From NCBI RefSeq assembly GCF_004402235.1, contig NZ_SOFS01000013.1, positions 402-38,357 on the forward strand: a stretch of 37,956 nucleotides of DNA, in the 5' to 3' direction. This document shows, in pieces, positions 8,431 through 18,010 of this stretch. The notes beneath the pieces are model-generated. The model was given only the letters and a program-made list of their open reading frames with translations, made no database searches and was not told the DNA's origin. The first letter of the stretch is position 1, and every line of letters starts with the position of its first letter. The DNA is from Cryobacterium glucosi (GTDB taxonomy: Bacteria > Actinomycetota > Actinomycetes > Actinomycetales > Microbacteriaceae). Both the position numbers and the translations under genes were made by a program.

Positions 8431-10032
8431 ATGCCCCCGCTCAACGCACCGCCGCCGCTGCCCGGGCTGCGCCTCCTCCTCGACCGGCCGGACCTGCGGT
8501 TGCGGCTGCTCACTCCGGAGGCCGGCCTGCCGCCGCACGCCCTCGACCAGCCCGTCGAATGGGTGCACAGCTCAGACCTCGCCGACCCGACCCCGTTCCT
8601 GTCAGCACACCAGGTGCTGCTGACGACAGGACGCCAGTTCGCGGAGGCTGTCACGGACGCGTTCTACGTCGACTACGTGACCCGGCTGCGCGACCGCGGC
8701 ATCGTCTGCCTCGGCTTCGGCACGGAAGTCCTCCGCTCCGGCACCCCCGACGCCCTCGTCGCGGCCTGCCAGTCCCGCGGACTCCCCCTCGTCGAAGTGC
8801 CGTACGAGACGCCGTTCATCGCCGTCGCCCGGGCCGCCGGCGACCTCGTCGCCGAACTCCGCTATGCCAGGAGCACCTGGGCGCTCGGCGCCCAGCGGGC
8901 CATCGCGCTCGCGGCGCTCCGCCCGGACGGCCTCAGCGCGACCCTCAGCGAGCTTTCGCGGCAACTCGGCCACTGGGTCGCGCTCTTCGACATGAGCGGC
9001 GCCCTCGACCGGGTCTTCCCCCGGGACACCTTCGCGGGCGCATCCGCTTCACGCGGCTCTCTCGACCGGGTGCAGCGCGAGGCAGCCCAGTTGATCCGGC
9101 GCGGGCAGCGGGCCAGCACGTCGGTTTCGACCGGCGGAGAGACGCTGACCCTGCAGACCCTGGGTCGACGCGACCAGCTGCGCGGCGTCCTCGCCCACGG
9201 GGGTCCCGGCGAGCTCGACCAGGCCAGCCAGGAGGTCGTGACGAGCGTGATCGCGCTCGCGGGGCTCGCGCTCGAGCAGAACAGCGCGCTCGACCGGGCG
9301 CGCGGGCTCCTCAGGTCCGGGCTGCTGCACGCGCTGCTCGGCGGCGACGTCGACCTCGTGCAGGCGACCTCCGGGGAGATGTGGGGGCCGCTCCCGTTCG
9401 AGCCGGTACGGGTCGCCGTGACCGACCCCGCGCCAGGGCGGCTGGACGCCCTGACCGAGTTCCTCGAGCTCCGGGTGGAGGAGAGCCCTGGACACCTGTT
9501 CTTCGCGCGCCAGGGCGGCCTCGTAGTCCTGTGCGTCGACGCCACTGCCGGGCCCCTGCTCGATGAGCTCGTCGGCTTCGGGTTGCACCTCGGGCTCTCA
9601 GACCGGACCAGGTACCGTGAGCTGCCGCACGCCCTCGCCCAGGCCCGCCAGGCCCTCGAACGCTCGCACGAGGGCGCGCCAGGCATCGTCGAATTCGACG
9701 TGATCTCCCGACAGGGCGTTCTCGCGTTCCTCGCCGGCACGGATGCCTCGGAGGTCGGACGCGCGACGCTCCAGCCGCTCACGGCGCACGACGCCGTCCA
9801 CGGCACCGAACTCGTCCGCACGCTCCGGGTCTGGCTGGAGCACAACGGGCAATTCGGTCCAGCGGCCGCCGAGCTCGGCGTGCACCGGCACACCGTGCGC
9901 GCCCGGGTGAGCCAGGCCGAGGCGCTCCTCGGCCGTGACTTCGGCACCTTCCACGCCCGCGCCGACATCTGGGCGGCACTGCTCGCGTCCGGTGACGACG
10001 CCGGATCACCCCCTGAGCACCTCAGTATCTGA
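8431..10032 (+). CDS. PucR-family transcriptional regulator
   Basis: A 533-aa regulator with the usual PucR layout. The N-terminal sensory PucR domain (about 15-130) includes WVHSSDLADPTPFL and LLTTGRQF. A GGDEF-like middle region follows. The C-terminal helix-turn-helix (about 465-515) includes FGPAAAELGVHRHTVRARVSQAEALLG. The family controls purine, proline, GABA and polyamine catabolic genes, often those read divergently. Here it is divergent from gabT, so control of the putrescine/GABA operon is the natural inference. The frame is open further upstream, but the ATG used here sits exactly at the start predicted from the TACAAT box. Confidence 0.85.
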   Translation: MPPLNAPPPLPGLRLLLDRPDLRLRLLTPEAGLPPHALDQPVEWVHSSDLADPTPFLSAHQVLLTTGRQFAEAVTDAFYVDYVTRLRDRGIVCLGFGTEVLRSGTPDALVAACQSRGLPLVEVPYETPFIAVARAAGDLVAELRYARSTWALGAQRAIALAALRPDGLSATLSELSRQLGHWVALFDMSGALDRVFPRDTFAGASASRGSLDRVQREAAQLIRRGQRASTSVSTGGETLTLQTLGRRDQLRGVLAHGGPGELDQASQEVVTSVIALAGLALEQNSALDRARGLLRSGLLHALLGGDVDLVQATSGEMWGPLPFEPVRVAVTDPAPGRLDALTEFLELRVEESPGHLFFARQGGLVVLCVDATAGPLLDELVGFGLHLGLSDRTRYRELPHALAQARQALERSHEGAPGIVEFDVISRQGVLAFLAGTDASEVGRATLQPLTAHDAVHGTELVRTLRVWLEHNGQFGPAAAELGVHRHTVRARVSQAEALLGRDFGTFHARADIWAALLASGDDAGSPPEHLSI

Positions 10033-10037
10033 GATAC
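10025..10037. terminator. Small palindrome at the convergent gene ends
   Basis: GTATCT G AGATAC overlaps the stop codon of the PucR-type gene and faces the end of the pentapeptide-repeat gene. It is a short stem with no T tract, so a weak call. Confidence 0.25.
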
Positions 10038-10041
10038 CGTC

Positions 10042-10914
10042 TCACGGGCGGTTCTGCTCGCCCGCGCTCCAGTGCGCTGGGCGCACGAATCCCCGGGGCA
10101 GGACGGTGAGCTGGTCGCCTCTGGCGCTGCTGACCTGCATCTGGGTCAGGTAGATCGCGCCTGCGAGGTCCGCTCCGGCCAAGTTCGCGTTGCGCAGGTC
10201 GACGCCGAGGAGGTCGCAGTACGACAGCCGGGCTCCGCTGAGATCCGCTCCGATCAGGAGGGAGCCGCGCAGGCTCAGTCCACGAAGGTCCGCACCGGTG
10301 AGTGCCGCGCCCGCCAGGTCTCTCCCCGGGCCGAGCCGGCGCCGAACTCCTCGATCCCGGGTTTCGCCGAGGATTCCCCTGCGCGCGTCCTCGCTCGCCT
10401 GGAGGAGCAGCGGCCGGGCCGCGTCGTACTCCGCGTCGACGTCGAGGCCCGCGAGCCGATCCGGTTGCTCCCGGCTGAGCGCGCTGACGCGATCGAAACG
10501 CGACATCAGCGGAGCCGGATCACCCGTGTCCCCGACAAGGCTGATCGCCTGCTCGAGGTACCAGAGGAGTTCGTGCAGCCGCCGAACGATCGGGAAGATC
10601 GCGAACATGGCGTCCCTGGTCCCGGGATCGTCCCGCCAGGACCGGCCGGCGAAGGTCTGCTGCGAGACTTTCTGGCCGGCACCGAAACAGTCGAACACGG
10701 TGCAGCCGGTGAATCCCCGGGGACGCAACTCCGCGTGCACGCGGCACGCGTCGCGTTCGTCGAGGTTCTCGCAGGGATCGCCGGCCGGCTTGTCGAACGG
10801 GAAGTCGGCGGACCTGGTGAACGCCAGGGCGACGCAGCAGAGTCCGAAGCACCTGGCGCAGTCGGCACCGAGGTCCTCGCGGCGCCCGAGCTCAACCCTG
10901 GTTCGTTCCGTCAT
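10042..10914 (-). CDS. Pentapeptide-repeat protein with Cys-rich N-terminal domain
   Basis: A protein of about 290 aa in two parts. The first third is Cys-rich: CARCFGLCC, then CENLDERDAC, then GCTVFDC. This resembles the Cys pattern of YkgJ-type zinc- or iron-chelating domains. The last third (about 195-265) is a run of roughly ten pentapeptide repeats of the A(D/N)LxG type, for example DLAGAALTGADLRGLSLRGS, which fold as a right-handed beta helix. Similar proteins occur across actinobacteria without an assigned function. An ATG three codons upstream (10923) is possible. The ATG used here lies 7 nt after a TACGAT -10 box (10922-10927), which suggests a leaderless mRNA. Gyrase protection, known for Qnr/MfpA pentapeptide proteins, cannot be claimed because the repeat run is short. 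Confidence 0.8.
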   Translation of the reverse strand: MTERTRVELGRREDLGADCARCFGLCCVALAFTRSADFPFDKPAGDPCENLDERDACRVHAELRPRGFTGCTVFDCFGAGQKVSQQTFAGRSWRDDPGTRDAMFAIFPIVRRLHELLWYLEQAISLVGDTGDPAPLMSRFDRVSALSREQPDRLAGLDVDAEYDAARPLLLQASEDARRGILGETRDRGVRRRLGPGRDLAGAALTGADLRGLSLRGSLLIGADLSGARLSYCDLLGVDLRNANLAGADLAGAIYLTQMQVSSARGDQLTVLPRGFVRPAHWSAGEQNRP

Positions 10915-10969
10915 CGCGTTCATCGTAGTCCGCGATCCGGGAGGGACAACCGGAATTCCCGGGCACGGG

Positions 10970-11647
10970 TCAGGCGCGCAACGACCAGGGCTTGCGACGC
11001 ACGAGGATGTGGCCGCGGCTCGTGCTGAGCCGGGTCCAGGGCCCGGTCTCGAAGAGCCGCACCGGTTCGTCCTTGGGCAGGAAGCCGAGACTCACCGCCG
11101 CGAACGCCGCCCCGGCCGGAACGATCTCGAGTCCCGCGATCGGGCGACCCCAGACCTCTGCACGGACCCGCTGCACGACCTGCGCGCCCGAGTCCCGCGG
11201 CACGGTGGAGGCGACCTCGTCGATACCGGCGGCCGCAGCGCCCGTCAGGAGCGCGGCATCCGTCTCGCCGAGGAGTTTCCAGCCGCCCCGGGGCGGGGAG
11301 ATACCGGCCCAGGTCACGGTCGTGACCTCGAGCGGCACGGTCACCGCGACCGGCGCCTCCGGGTCGCTTCCCGCGGCGGCGAGGCGGGCGACCCGATCGA
11401 GCAGGGAACGCACCGGCACGACGGCGTCGAGTTCGACGGGTTCGTCGAGGCCGAAGGTGCGCAGGCCGAGCACGGTCGGGCTCCCGTCGAGGAGGCCGCG
11501 CGGGTAGAGGATCGCGGAGTACACCGCGAGCGCGCCGGCGGCCGAAATCAGGCGCACCGAACCGTCTTCGATACGGCTGGCGCGCGACAGGTAGACCTGC
11601 AGATCGCTGAGGGCAAAGGAATCCGTGAGAATAAATGACTGGCTCAT
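10970..11647 (-). CDS. Conserved actinobacterial protein of unknown function
   Basis: A 225-aa protein that I do not recognise by name. It has no signal peptide and no clear membrane helix. It ends in a basic, conserved-looking block (WTRLSTSRGHILVRRKPW). The composition, rich in Ala/Val/Leu with many short beta-like stretches, suggests a soluble all-beta or alpha/beta fold. The ATG has AGGAG 4-5 nt upstream. It is read divergently from tesB across 67 bp, with no further clue to its role. Confidence 0.7.
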   Translation of the reverse strand: MSQSFILTDSFALSDLQVYLSRASRIEDGSVRLISAAGALAVYSAILYPRGLLDGSPTVLGLRTFGLDEPVELDAVVPVRSLLDRVARLAAAGSDPEAPVAVTVPLEVTTVTWAGISPPRGGWKLLGETDAALLTGAAAAGIDEVASTVPRDSGAQVVQRVRAEVWGRPIAGLEIVPAGAAFAAVSLGFLPKDEPVRLFETGPWTRLSTSRGHILVRRKPWSLRA

Positions 11648-11714
11648 CTGCTCCTAAACTACCAAGGTACGGCGAGGCTCATACCGACTTCGCACACACT
11701 GCCGAGGAGGACGC

Positions 11715-12590
11715 ATGGACATGCCGATGGAAGGTCTCTTGAACGCCCTCGACCTGACCGACACAGGGGCGCGCACGAGCGAGGACATCTTCACCGGCCC
11801 GTCGCAGTGGATGCCCCTCGGCCGCGTGTTCGGCGGGCAGGTTCTCGCCCAGTCCCTCGTCGCGGCGATGCGCACGGTGCCTGACGACCGCCACCCGCAC
11901 TCGATGCACGGCTACTTCCTCCGTCCGGGGGACGTCAGCCAGCCGATCACGTTCTCCGTCGACCGGATCCACGACGGCCGTTCCTTCTCCACCCGGCGCA
12001 CCCAGGCGTACCAGAACGGCCACCCGATCCTCTCGATGATCGCGTCGTTCCAGGACGATGACGAGGGCCTCGAACACCACATCGACATGCCGGCCGGGTT
12101 GCCGGACCCCGAGTCGCTGCCGACCGCAGCGGAGTCCCTCGCCCAGGTCGACCACACCATCGCCCGCTACTGGGCGAGCGAGCGCCCGTTCGACATGCGG
12201 CACGTGCCTTCGCCGATCTACCTTCAGGTCAAGGGCGAGCACACCAGTCACCAGGCCGTGTGGATGAAGACCCTCGGCGCGCTTCCCGACGACCCCGACC
12301 TGCACCGTGCCGCCCTCGCATACGCGAGCGATTACTCGATCATGGAGCCGGTCATGCGCCGCCACGGCATCGCGTGGTCGACGCCGGGGCTCAAGGTCGC
12401 GAGCCTCGACCACGCGATGTGGTTCCACCGCTTCGGGCGCGTCGACGAGTGGATGCTCTACGTCCAGGACTCCCCCACCGCCCAGGGCGGCCGAGGACTC
12501 TCCACCGGCAGCATCTACAGCCGTGAGGGTCTCCTGCTCGCGACCGTTGCCCAGGAGGGCATGGTCCGGGTTCCCGCGAACAAGGAATAG
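11715..12590 (+). CDS. tesB: Acyl-CoA thioesterase II
   Basis: A 291-aa double-hotdog thioesterase that hydrolyses medium- and long-chain acyl-CoA to fatty acid and CoA. The N-terminal hotdog shows RVFGGQVLAQSL (37-48) and HSMHGYFLRPGD (62-73). The C-terminal hotdog carries YASDYSIMEPVM, VASLDHAMWFHR and VAQEGMVR. By recalled comparison with E. coli TesB, the catalytic residues would be D206, S230 (Thr in E. coli) and Q280. Length and motifs are standard. The start has AGGAGG 5 nt upstream. Confidence 0.92.
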   Translation: MDMPMEGLLNALDLTDTGARTSEDIFTGPSQWMPLGRVFGGQVLAQSLVAAMRTVPDDRHPHSMHGYFLRPGDVSQPITFSVDRIHDGRSFSTRRTQAYQNGHPILSMIASFQDDDEGLEHHIDMPAGLPDPESLPTAAESLAQVDHTIARYWASERPFDMRHVPSPIYLQVKGEHTSHQAVWMKTLGALPDDPDLHRAALAYASDYSIMEPVMRRHGIAWSTPGLKVASLDHAMWFHRFGRVDEWMLYVQDSPTAQGGRGLSTGSIYSREGLLLATVAQEGMVRVPANKE

Positions 12591-12617
12591 CAGCCGGCCC
12601 GGGATCACTGCGCGGGA

Positions 12618-13406
12618 CTACTGCGCCTGCTCCACCCCGGGCTCGGCCGCGAGCAGCACGATGCCGTTGGGCTGCAAACGGATGTCGACGGACGCGATCT
12701 CGTCGGTGTCCAGTTTCGTGGTTCCCGCGACGGGGACCGTCATGCCGGGACCCGCGAGCCAGCTCGCGACCTGCGTCGCCTCCCCGTTCCGGTCCGTGAC
12801 GAACATCGCGTACGCCCGCTCGGCCGCGGCGCCGGTGCCGGTGCCGGATTCGGTGCCGGATTCGGTGCCGGATTCGGGCAGGCCATAGCTGCACGAGCCG
12901 TCTATGCGGGTGCCGCCGGGCTGAGCCGCCAGGCGGACATCCGCGCTCAGCGGGTTCGGGACCACCTGGTGCAGTGTGACGAGCTCCCCGGGAGGTTCCG
13001 CGATCGACGCCGGGGCGAGCCGGGCCGGCAGCACGATCGCGACCGTCGCAGCGACGGCCGCCACGGCGAGCAGGAGCCCGGCCTGCAGTATCCGCCCGCT
13101 CCGCCTGCGCCGCCGCGCAGCATCGAGCAGCCGCGGCAGGCCGTCGCTGCGAGGGAGGACGCCCGGTGACGCCGCGGTCTCCAACACCTCGGCGGTCGGC
13201 ACGAGGCGGAGAAGACCGGGGATCCCGGCGATCTCGGCAACCCGACGGGTGCAGTCCGCGCACGTGCGCAGGTGGCATTCGTAGTCGTGGCGTTCTTCGG
13301 TCGCGAGCGCGCCGAGCACGTAGGCGGCGTCCCACTCGGCGTACGGGTCACGCCCTGACCGGGGTACGCGCCCGGTGTCTGATGCACCGGATCCTGTCGT
13401 GGTCAT
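12618..13406 (-). CDS. Anti-sigma factor, RslA/RskA-like, zinc-binding
   Basis: A 262-aa membrane anti-sigma factor. The cytoplasmic N-terminus has the ZAS zinc motif HxxxCxxC (H45, C49, C52), which binds and silences the partner sigma factor. One membrane helix is seen at about residues 107-127, followed by an extracytoplasmic RskA-type domain. The ATG overlaps the sigma stop codon as ATGA, so the two are probably translated together. An open frame continues upstream inside the sigma gene, but this start is clearly the natural one. Three perfect 12-bp repeats encode an ESGT-repeat loop in the outer domain. Redox loss of zinc or regulated proteolysis would release the sigma factor; both are family knowledge. 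Confidence 0.87.
   Translation of the reverse strand: MTTTGSGASDTGRVPRSGRDPYAEWDAAYVLGALATEERHDYECHLRTCADCTRRVAEIAGIPGLLRLVPTAEVLETAASPGVLPRSDGLPRLLDAARRRRRSGRILQAGLLLAVAAVAATVAIVLPARLAPASIAEPPGELVTLHQVVPNPLSADVRLAAQPGGTRIDGSCSYGLPESGTESGTESGTGTGAAAERAYAMFVTDRNGEATQVASWLAGPGMTVPVAGTTKLDTDEIASVDIRLQPNGIVLLAAEPGVEQAQ
12841..12876 (+). repeat. Three perfect 12-bp tandem repeats inside the anti-sigma gene
   Basis: GTGCCGGATTCG is repeated three times without change, with a partial copy before it. It is in frame and encodes repeated Glu-Ser-Gly-Thr in the extracytoplasmic domain. Copy number could vary between strains without shifting the frame. Confidence 0.85.
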
Positions 13407-13939
13407 CGCTCGGTCACTCCCTTCTCGGTGAGACTCAGGCGCATGGCACGCAGGGCGTAGTGCAGGCGCGACTTCACAGTGCCCTCCGGGATGTCGAGGG
13501 AGCGCGCGGTCTCGGCGACCGACTGTCCGCGGTAGTAGGCGAAGACGACCACGGCCCGGTGGTCTGCGGAGAGGCCGTCGAGGGCATCCGCCACGAGCCA
13601 CGCGTCGAGGAGCGCTGCCGTCGCGTCGTTCGTCAGACGCTCGGGGAGTTCGTCTGTGCTGATTTCGTGGCGGTTCCTGGCGGAACGCCATTCGTCGATG
13701 ACGAGGTGGCGGGCGACGGTGAAGAGCCAGGCGCGTGCCGAGTCAGCATCGTCGAGCACCCGGGGCAGTCGCCAGGCGCGCAACAGGGTCTCCTGCACGA
13801 CGTCATCGGCCAGGGCGGAATCCCCGGTCAGCCGGGTCACGTACCGACGGAGCGCCACGGCGTGCGCATCATGCAGGGCGCGCAGCAGGTCGGCACGCGC
13901 GTCGACGGGCCGCTCCCCGCGTCCGGGTCTCTCCGCCAC
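13403..13939 (-). CDS. ECF sigma factor, SigL-like
   Basis: A 178-aa sigma-70 family factor with only regions 2 and 4. Region 2 (about 20-90) has DVVQETLLRAWR and SARAWLFTVARHLVIDEWRS, and region 4 (about 115-170) has SVAETARSLDIPEGTVKSRLHYALRAM. The start is GTG with a perfect AGGAGG 6 nt upstream. The linked membrane anti-sigma factor with an HxxxCxxC motif and the TGAAC/CGT promoters nearby point to the SigL-RslA group known from Mycobacterium tuberculosis. One such promoter lies just upstream of this gene, which suggests autoregulation. Confidence 0.9.
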   Translation of the reverse strand: MAERPGRGERPVDARADLLRALHDAHAVALRRYVTRLTGDSALADDVVQETLLRAWRLPRVLDDADSARAWLFTVARHLVIDEWRSARNRHEISTDELPERLTNDATAALLDAWLVADALDGLSADHRAVVVFAYYRGQSVAETARSLDIPEGTVKSRLHYALRAMRLSLTEKGVTER

Positions 13940-13957
13940 GGCGCACCTCCTATCGTT

Positions 13958-13985
13958 AACACGGGCTCGCTGCGCCGTTCGTTCA
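13958..13985 (-). promoter_or_regulatory. SigL-type promoter of the sigma/anti-sigma operon
   Basis: On the minus strand TGAACG (13980-13985) is followed by exactly 16 nt and CGTGTT (13958-13963). This fits the SigL-type consensus as I recall it, TGAACC with a CGT -10. The sigma gene GTG lies 18 nt downstream. Confidence 0.7.
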
Positions 13986-14033
13986 GTTTCCGCCGGGTTT
14001 TGTCGAAGTCCGTCGATTTTCCGTGATGGGCTT

Positions 14034-14061
14034 TGAACCGATGACCGGGCAGTTTCGTAGT
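14034..14061 (+). promoter_or_regulatory. SigL-type promoter of the Rieske protein gene
   Basis: TGAACC (14034-14039), a 16-nt spacer and CGTAGT (14056-14061) face the Rieske gene 95 nt downstream. The spacing is identical to that of the divergent sigma-operon promoter, so both are probably read by the same ECF sigma factor. Confidence 0.7.
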
Positions 14062-14156
14062 AACTAGTAGCACCCTAACGAGTAGCGCCAGCTTGCGAAC
14101 GGGGAGCAGCCCATTCGCCGTCACCGACCGCCACGACCACCATCACGAGGAGAATC

Positions 14157-14606
14157 ATGACGAACGACACCGCGGTCTCCCGCCGCACCGCACTGCTGAT
14201 CGGCACCGCAGGCACCGCCGCCGTGACCCTGGCCGCCTGCGCCCCGACCACGACGGGCGGCACCGGCGCCGGATCGGCCGGAGGTTCGACCGGGGCCGCA
14301 ACATCGTCTGCGGGCGGGACCGTGGTCGCCAAGCTCTCCGACATCCCGGTCGGCGGCTCGATCGAGACCGCCCTGAATGGCAAGGCCATCTTCGTCAGCC
14401 AGCCAACCGCAGGCAAGGTCGTGGCCTTCAGCGCCGTGTGCACGCACCAGGGCTGCATCGTGAAACTCGTCGACACGTCCTTCGACTGCCCGTGTCACGG
14501 TTCGAAGTTCGACACGGCAACGGGCGCCGTTCTCGCGGGCCCCGCCCCGAAGCCACTGATCGGCATCACCGTCTCGGTTTCGGGAGACTCCGTCACCGCA
14601 AGCTGA
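14157..14606 (+). CDS. Rieske [2Fe-2S] lipoprotein, Tat-exported
   Basis: A 149-aa exported iron-sulfur protein. The N-terminus has a twin-arginine signal (SRRTALLIG) followed by the lipobox LAAC, so it should be exported folded and anchored by lipid at about Cys30. A low-complexity Gly/Ser/Ala linker follows. The Rieske motifs are CTHQGC (about 101-106) and CPCHGS (about 120-125), giving the two Cys and two His ligands plus the extra disulfide pair. It stands alone, without cytochrome b or oxygenase partners, so its redox partner is unknown. AGGAG precedes the ATG by 5 nt. Expression from the adjacent ECF sigma factor is indicated by the upstream promoter. Confidence 0.9.
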   Translation: MTNDTAVSRRTALLIGTAGTAAVTLAACAPTTTGGTGAGSAGGSTGAATSSAGGTVVAKLSDIPVGGSIETALNGKAIFVSQPTAGKVVAFSAVCTHQGCIVKLVDTSFDCPCHGSKFDTATGAVLAGPAPKPLIGITVSVSGDSVTAS

Positions 14607-14621
14607 ACGGATGGAGTTCAG
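14603..14621. terminator. Hairpin across two convergent stop codons
   Basis: CTGAAC, a 7-nt loop and GTTCAG cover both the Rieske stop and the thioesterase stop. It is a short 6-bp stem, a possible bidirectional terminator. Confidence 0.3.
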
Positions 14622-15109
14622 TCTTCCGGAAGGGCAGCCCTGCGGGTGAATCGCACCGGGTCTTCGAGGTAGGGCAGCCACGCCGCACGCTCCTCGTCGG
14701 TGATCTTGCGCGGGCGCTGGGTCGCCGCATCGATGAGCACGATCGTGGTGCTGGCCTGCGCGTACAGCACCGCCGACTCGGCCTCCACCGGCCCCCAGAC
14801 CTCGTAACACACCTCGAGGCTCGCCCCGCCGACCTTGCCGAGCCAGAGACGGATGTCCACCGGCTGCCGCAGGTACGGGATCGACAACAGGTACTCGGCT
14901 TCGAGGCGCGCGATCACGGTCAGCGTTGCCGCGCCCGGCCGGCCGTCGAGAACGGCGGTCCCGGCCCCCGAGCCAGGCTCAACCTCGTCGTCGAGCCAGA
15001 ACGCCTGGATGCGCGCCTCCTCGAGGAGGCGCAGCATCGAGGCGTTGTTGACGTGGCCGTATGCATCGAGGTCTGACCAGCGCAGGCTGATCGGCACGTG
15101 CAGCTTCAT
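14618..15109 (-). CDS. Acyl-CoA thioesterase, 4HBT hotdog family (YbgC/FadM-like)
   Basis: A 163-aa single-hotdog thioesterase. The motif RWSDLDAYGHVNNASML at residues 10-26 is the hallmark of the 4-hydroxybenzoyl-CoA thioesterase family, with the Asp and His of DAYGHVNN near the active site. The exact acyl-CoA substrate cannot be told. It is the last gene of the ssb - lipoprotein - ettA - thioesterase run, 20 bp after ettA. No clear ribosome binding site is seen, so it may depend on translation of ettA. Confidence 0.85.
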   Translation of the reverse strand: MKLHVPISLRWSDLDAYGHVNNASMLRLLEEARIQAFWLDDEVEPGSGAGTAVLDGRPGAATLTVIARLEAEYLLSIPYLRQPVDIRLWLGKVGGASLEVCYEVWGPVEAESAVLYAQASTTIVLIDAATQRPRKITDEERAAWLPYLEDPVRFTRRAALPED

Positions 15110-15129
15110 CTCGCTGGCCCGTTCCCGGC

Positions 15130-16812
<1,683 letters not shown>

Positions 16813-16817
16813 AGTGC

Positions 16818-17306
16818 TTACCAGTCTATTTGCCGCGTGGCCCCGATCAGACACCGGCCGGTCGAGATCGCGGACGTGACCATGCTGTGGTACCCGCCGG
16901 ACTTCGACCCGTTCTGTCCGATCAGGCAGCCGTCGGGGAAGCGGACCGAGAATTGCACGGAGTCGGCGTCGAGATTGACGCTCGTCTTGTCGAACCCGAC
17001 CTCCATCATCGCCTTGTCGAATCCGGCGGCGACGAGAGCGTCCACGAAGCCGCGACCGCCCGTCGCGGGATCAACGGCCGCAGCGACCTGGTTGAAGTAT
17101 GCGAGGTTCGCCTGGGCGCCGAGTTCGGGCCGCACGGCCGGTGCCGGCGCCGCCGTGGCGGTGGCAACCGGAACGCTTGTCGGTGTGGCCGCGACGGGCG
17201 TGGGTTCAGCGGTGCTTGCGGAGCAGCCGGCCAGGGCTGCGACAACAAGGCCGGCGATGACGACGGCGACCACGGGCCGGATTGTCGTCCTGTGTACTGC
17301 CGGCAC
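16818..17306 (-). CDS. Putative lipoprotein, DUF6993-like
   Basis: A 162-aa exported lipoprotein: basic start, hydrophobic core (residues 11-25) and lipobox LAGC with Cys28. A Thr/Pro/Ala-rich linker follows (30-60), then a small folded domain with FVDALVAAGFDKAMMEVGFDKTS, FSVRFPDGCLIGQ and GRCLIG; the two later Cys could form a disulfide. I recall this layout as the DUF6993 family of Microbacteriaceae, but with limited certainty. The GTG start has GGGAGG 6 nt upstream. It sits between ssb and ettA on the same strand; no function is known. Confidence 0.75.
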   Translation of the reverse strand: MPAVHRTTIRPVVAVVIAGLVVAALAGCSASTAEPTPVAATPTSVPVATATAAPAPAVRPELGAQANLAYFNQVAAAVDPATGGRGFVDALVAAGFDKAMMEVGFDKTSVNLDADSVQFSVRFPDGCLIGQNGSKSGGYHSMVTSAISTGRCLIGATRQIDW

Positions 17307-17348
17307 GTGTGTCCTCCCGAGGCCGCGGTGCGGCCAGTGCCATCGAGT

Positions 17349-17840
17349 CTAAACCGACCGCACGGCCGACTCGCCAGTGACGACGGTCGTGACACCGGCG
17401 GGCGGGACTGTCTCGCCGGAGGAAGCGCCCGACGCGCCGGCCGGATCCGGCGCAGTCGGGAGCCCCCGGACCGCGGCCGCGTCCGTGACCGGGCGCAGGT
17501 AGTTCGTCGTGCACCAGGACAGGTCGTGGCCGACCGCCTCGGCCTCGACCTCGACGGAGGTGCCGGATCGTTCGGCGTTCTGCCACGCCCGCACCCGAAG
17601 CTGCCCGGCGACGAGGACATGCTCGCCCTTCCGCACCGAACGCACGACGTTGTGCGCAAGGTGACGGAATGCGGTCACGGTGTACCAGTTCGTGTCGGCG
17701 TCGACCCAGCTGTGCAGGGTCCGGTCGTACCGGCGCTGCCCGGAGGCCAGCCTGAAGGAGGTGATCGCGAGGCCTGCGCTCGTCACGAGGTGGCGCGGCG
17801 TCGTCGCCACGATTCCGGTCACGGTAATGCTGTTGCTCAT
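17349..17840 (-). CDS. ssb: Single-stranded DNA-binding protein
   Basis: A 163-aa protein whose first 110 residues form an SSB-type OB fold: ITVTGIVATTPRH, WYTVTAFRHLAHNVVRSVRKGEHVLVAGQLRVRAW, then VEVEAEAVGHDL. The C-terminus lacks the acidic DDDIPF-type tail that binds replication partners, ending instead in a Gly/Ala/Thr-rich stretch. It is therefore more likely an accessory SSB paralogue than the housekeeping SSB. GGGAG lies 5 nt before the ATG. It is first in the ssb - lipoprotein - ettA - thioesterase run. Confidence 0.88.
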   Translation of the reverse strand: MSNSITVTGIVATTPRHLVTSAGLAITSFRLASGQRRYDRTLHSWVDADTNWYTVTAFRHLAHNVVRSVRKGEHVLVAGQLRVRAWQNAERSGTSVEVEAEAVGHDLSWCTTNYLRPVTDAAAVRGLPTAPDPAGASGASSGETVPPAGVTTVVTGESAVRSV

Positions 17841-18010
17841 GGGTCTCCCGTCCTGGTCGCCGCCGGACGCTCGCCCGGCGTCGGCCCGGGGGCGACGCTC
17901 GTGCCCGTCTCCGACGCCCCCGGGTCACCTCCGAGTGTGCGGCCGCGTGCGGGAGGACGGTCCGCGGCATCCCTGTGCGGGGAAAACGCCACGGAACGGA
18001 TGCCTGTTGA

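Noticed and set aside
8289..8654. N-terminal extension of gabT by about 120 codons
   Set aside because: The extra sequence is Arg/Ser-rich, overlaps the divergent PucR-type gene and its promoter, and the MTLVASPP start has a proper ribosome binding site.
13403..14606. Sigma/anti-sigma/Rieske set as a defence or toxin system
   Set aside because: All parts fit an envelope or redox stress circuit, and no toxin, nuclease or phage-related gene is linked.
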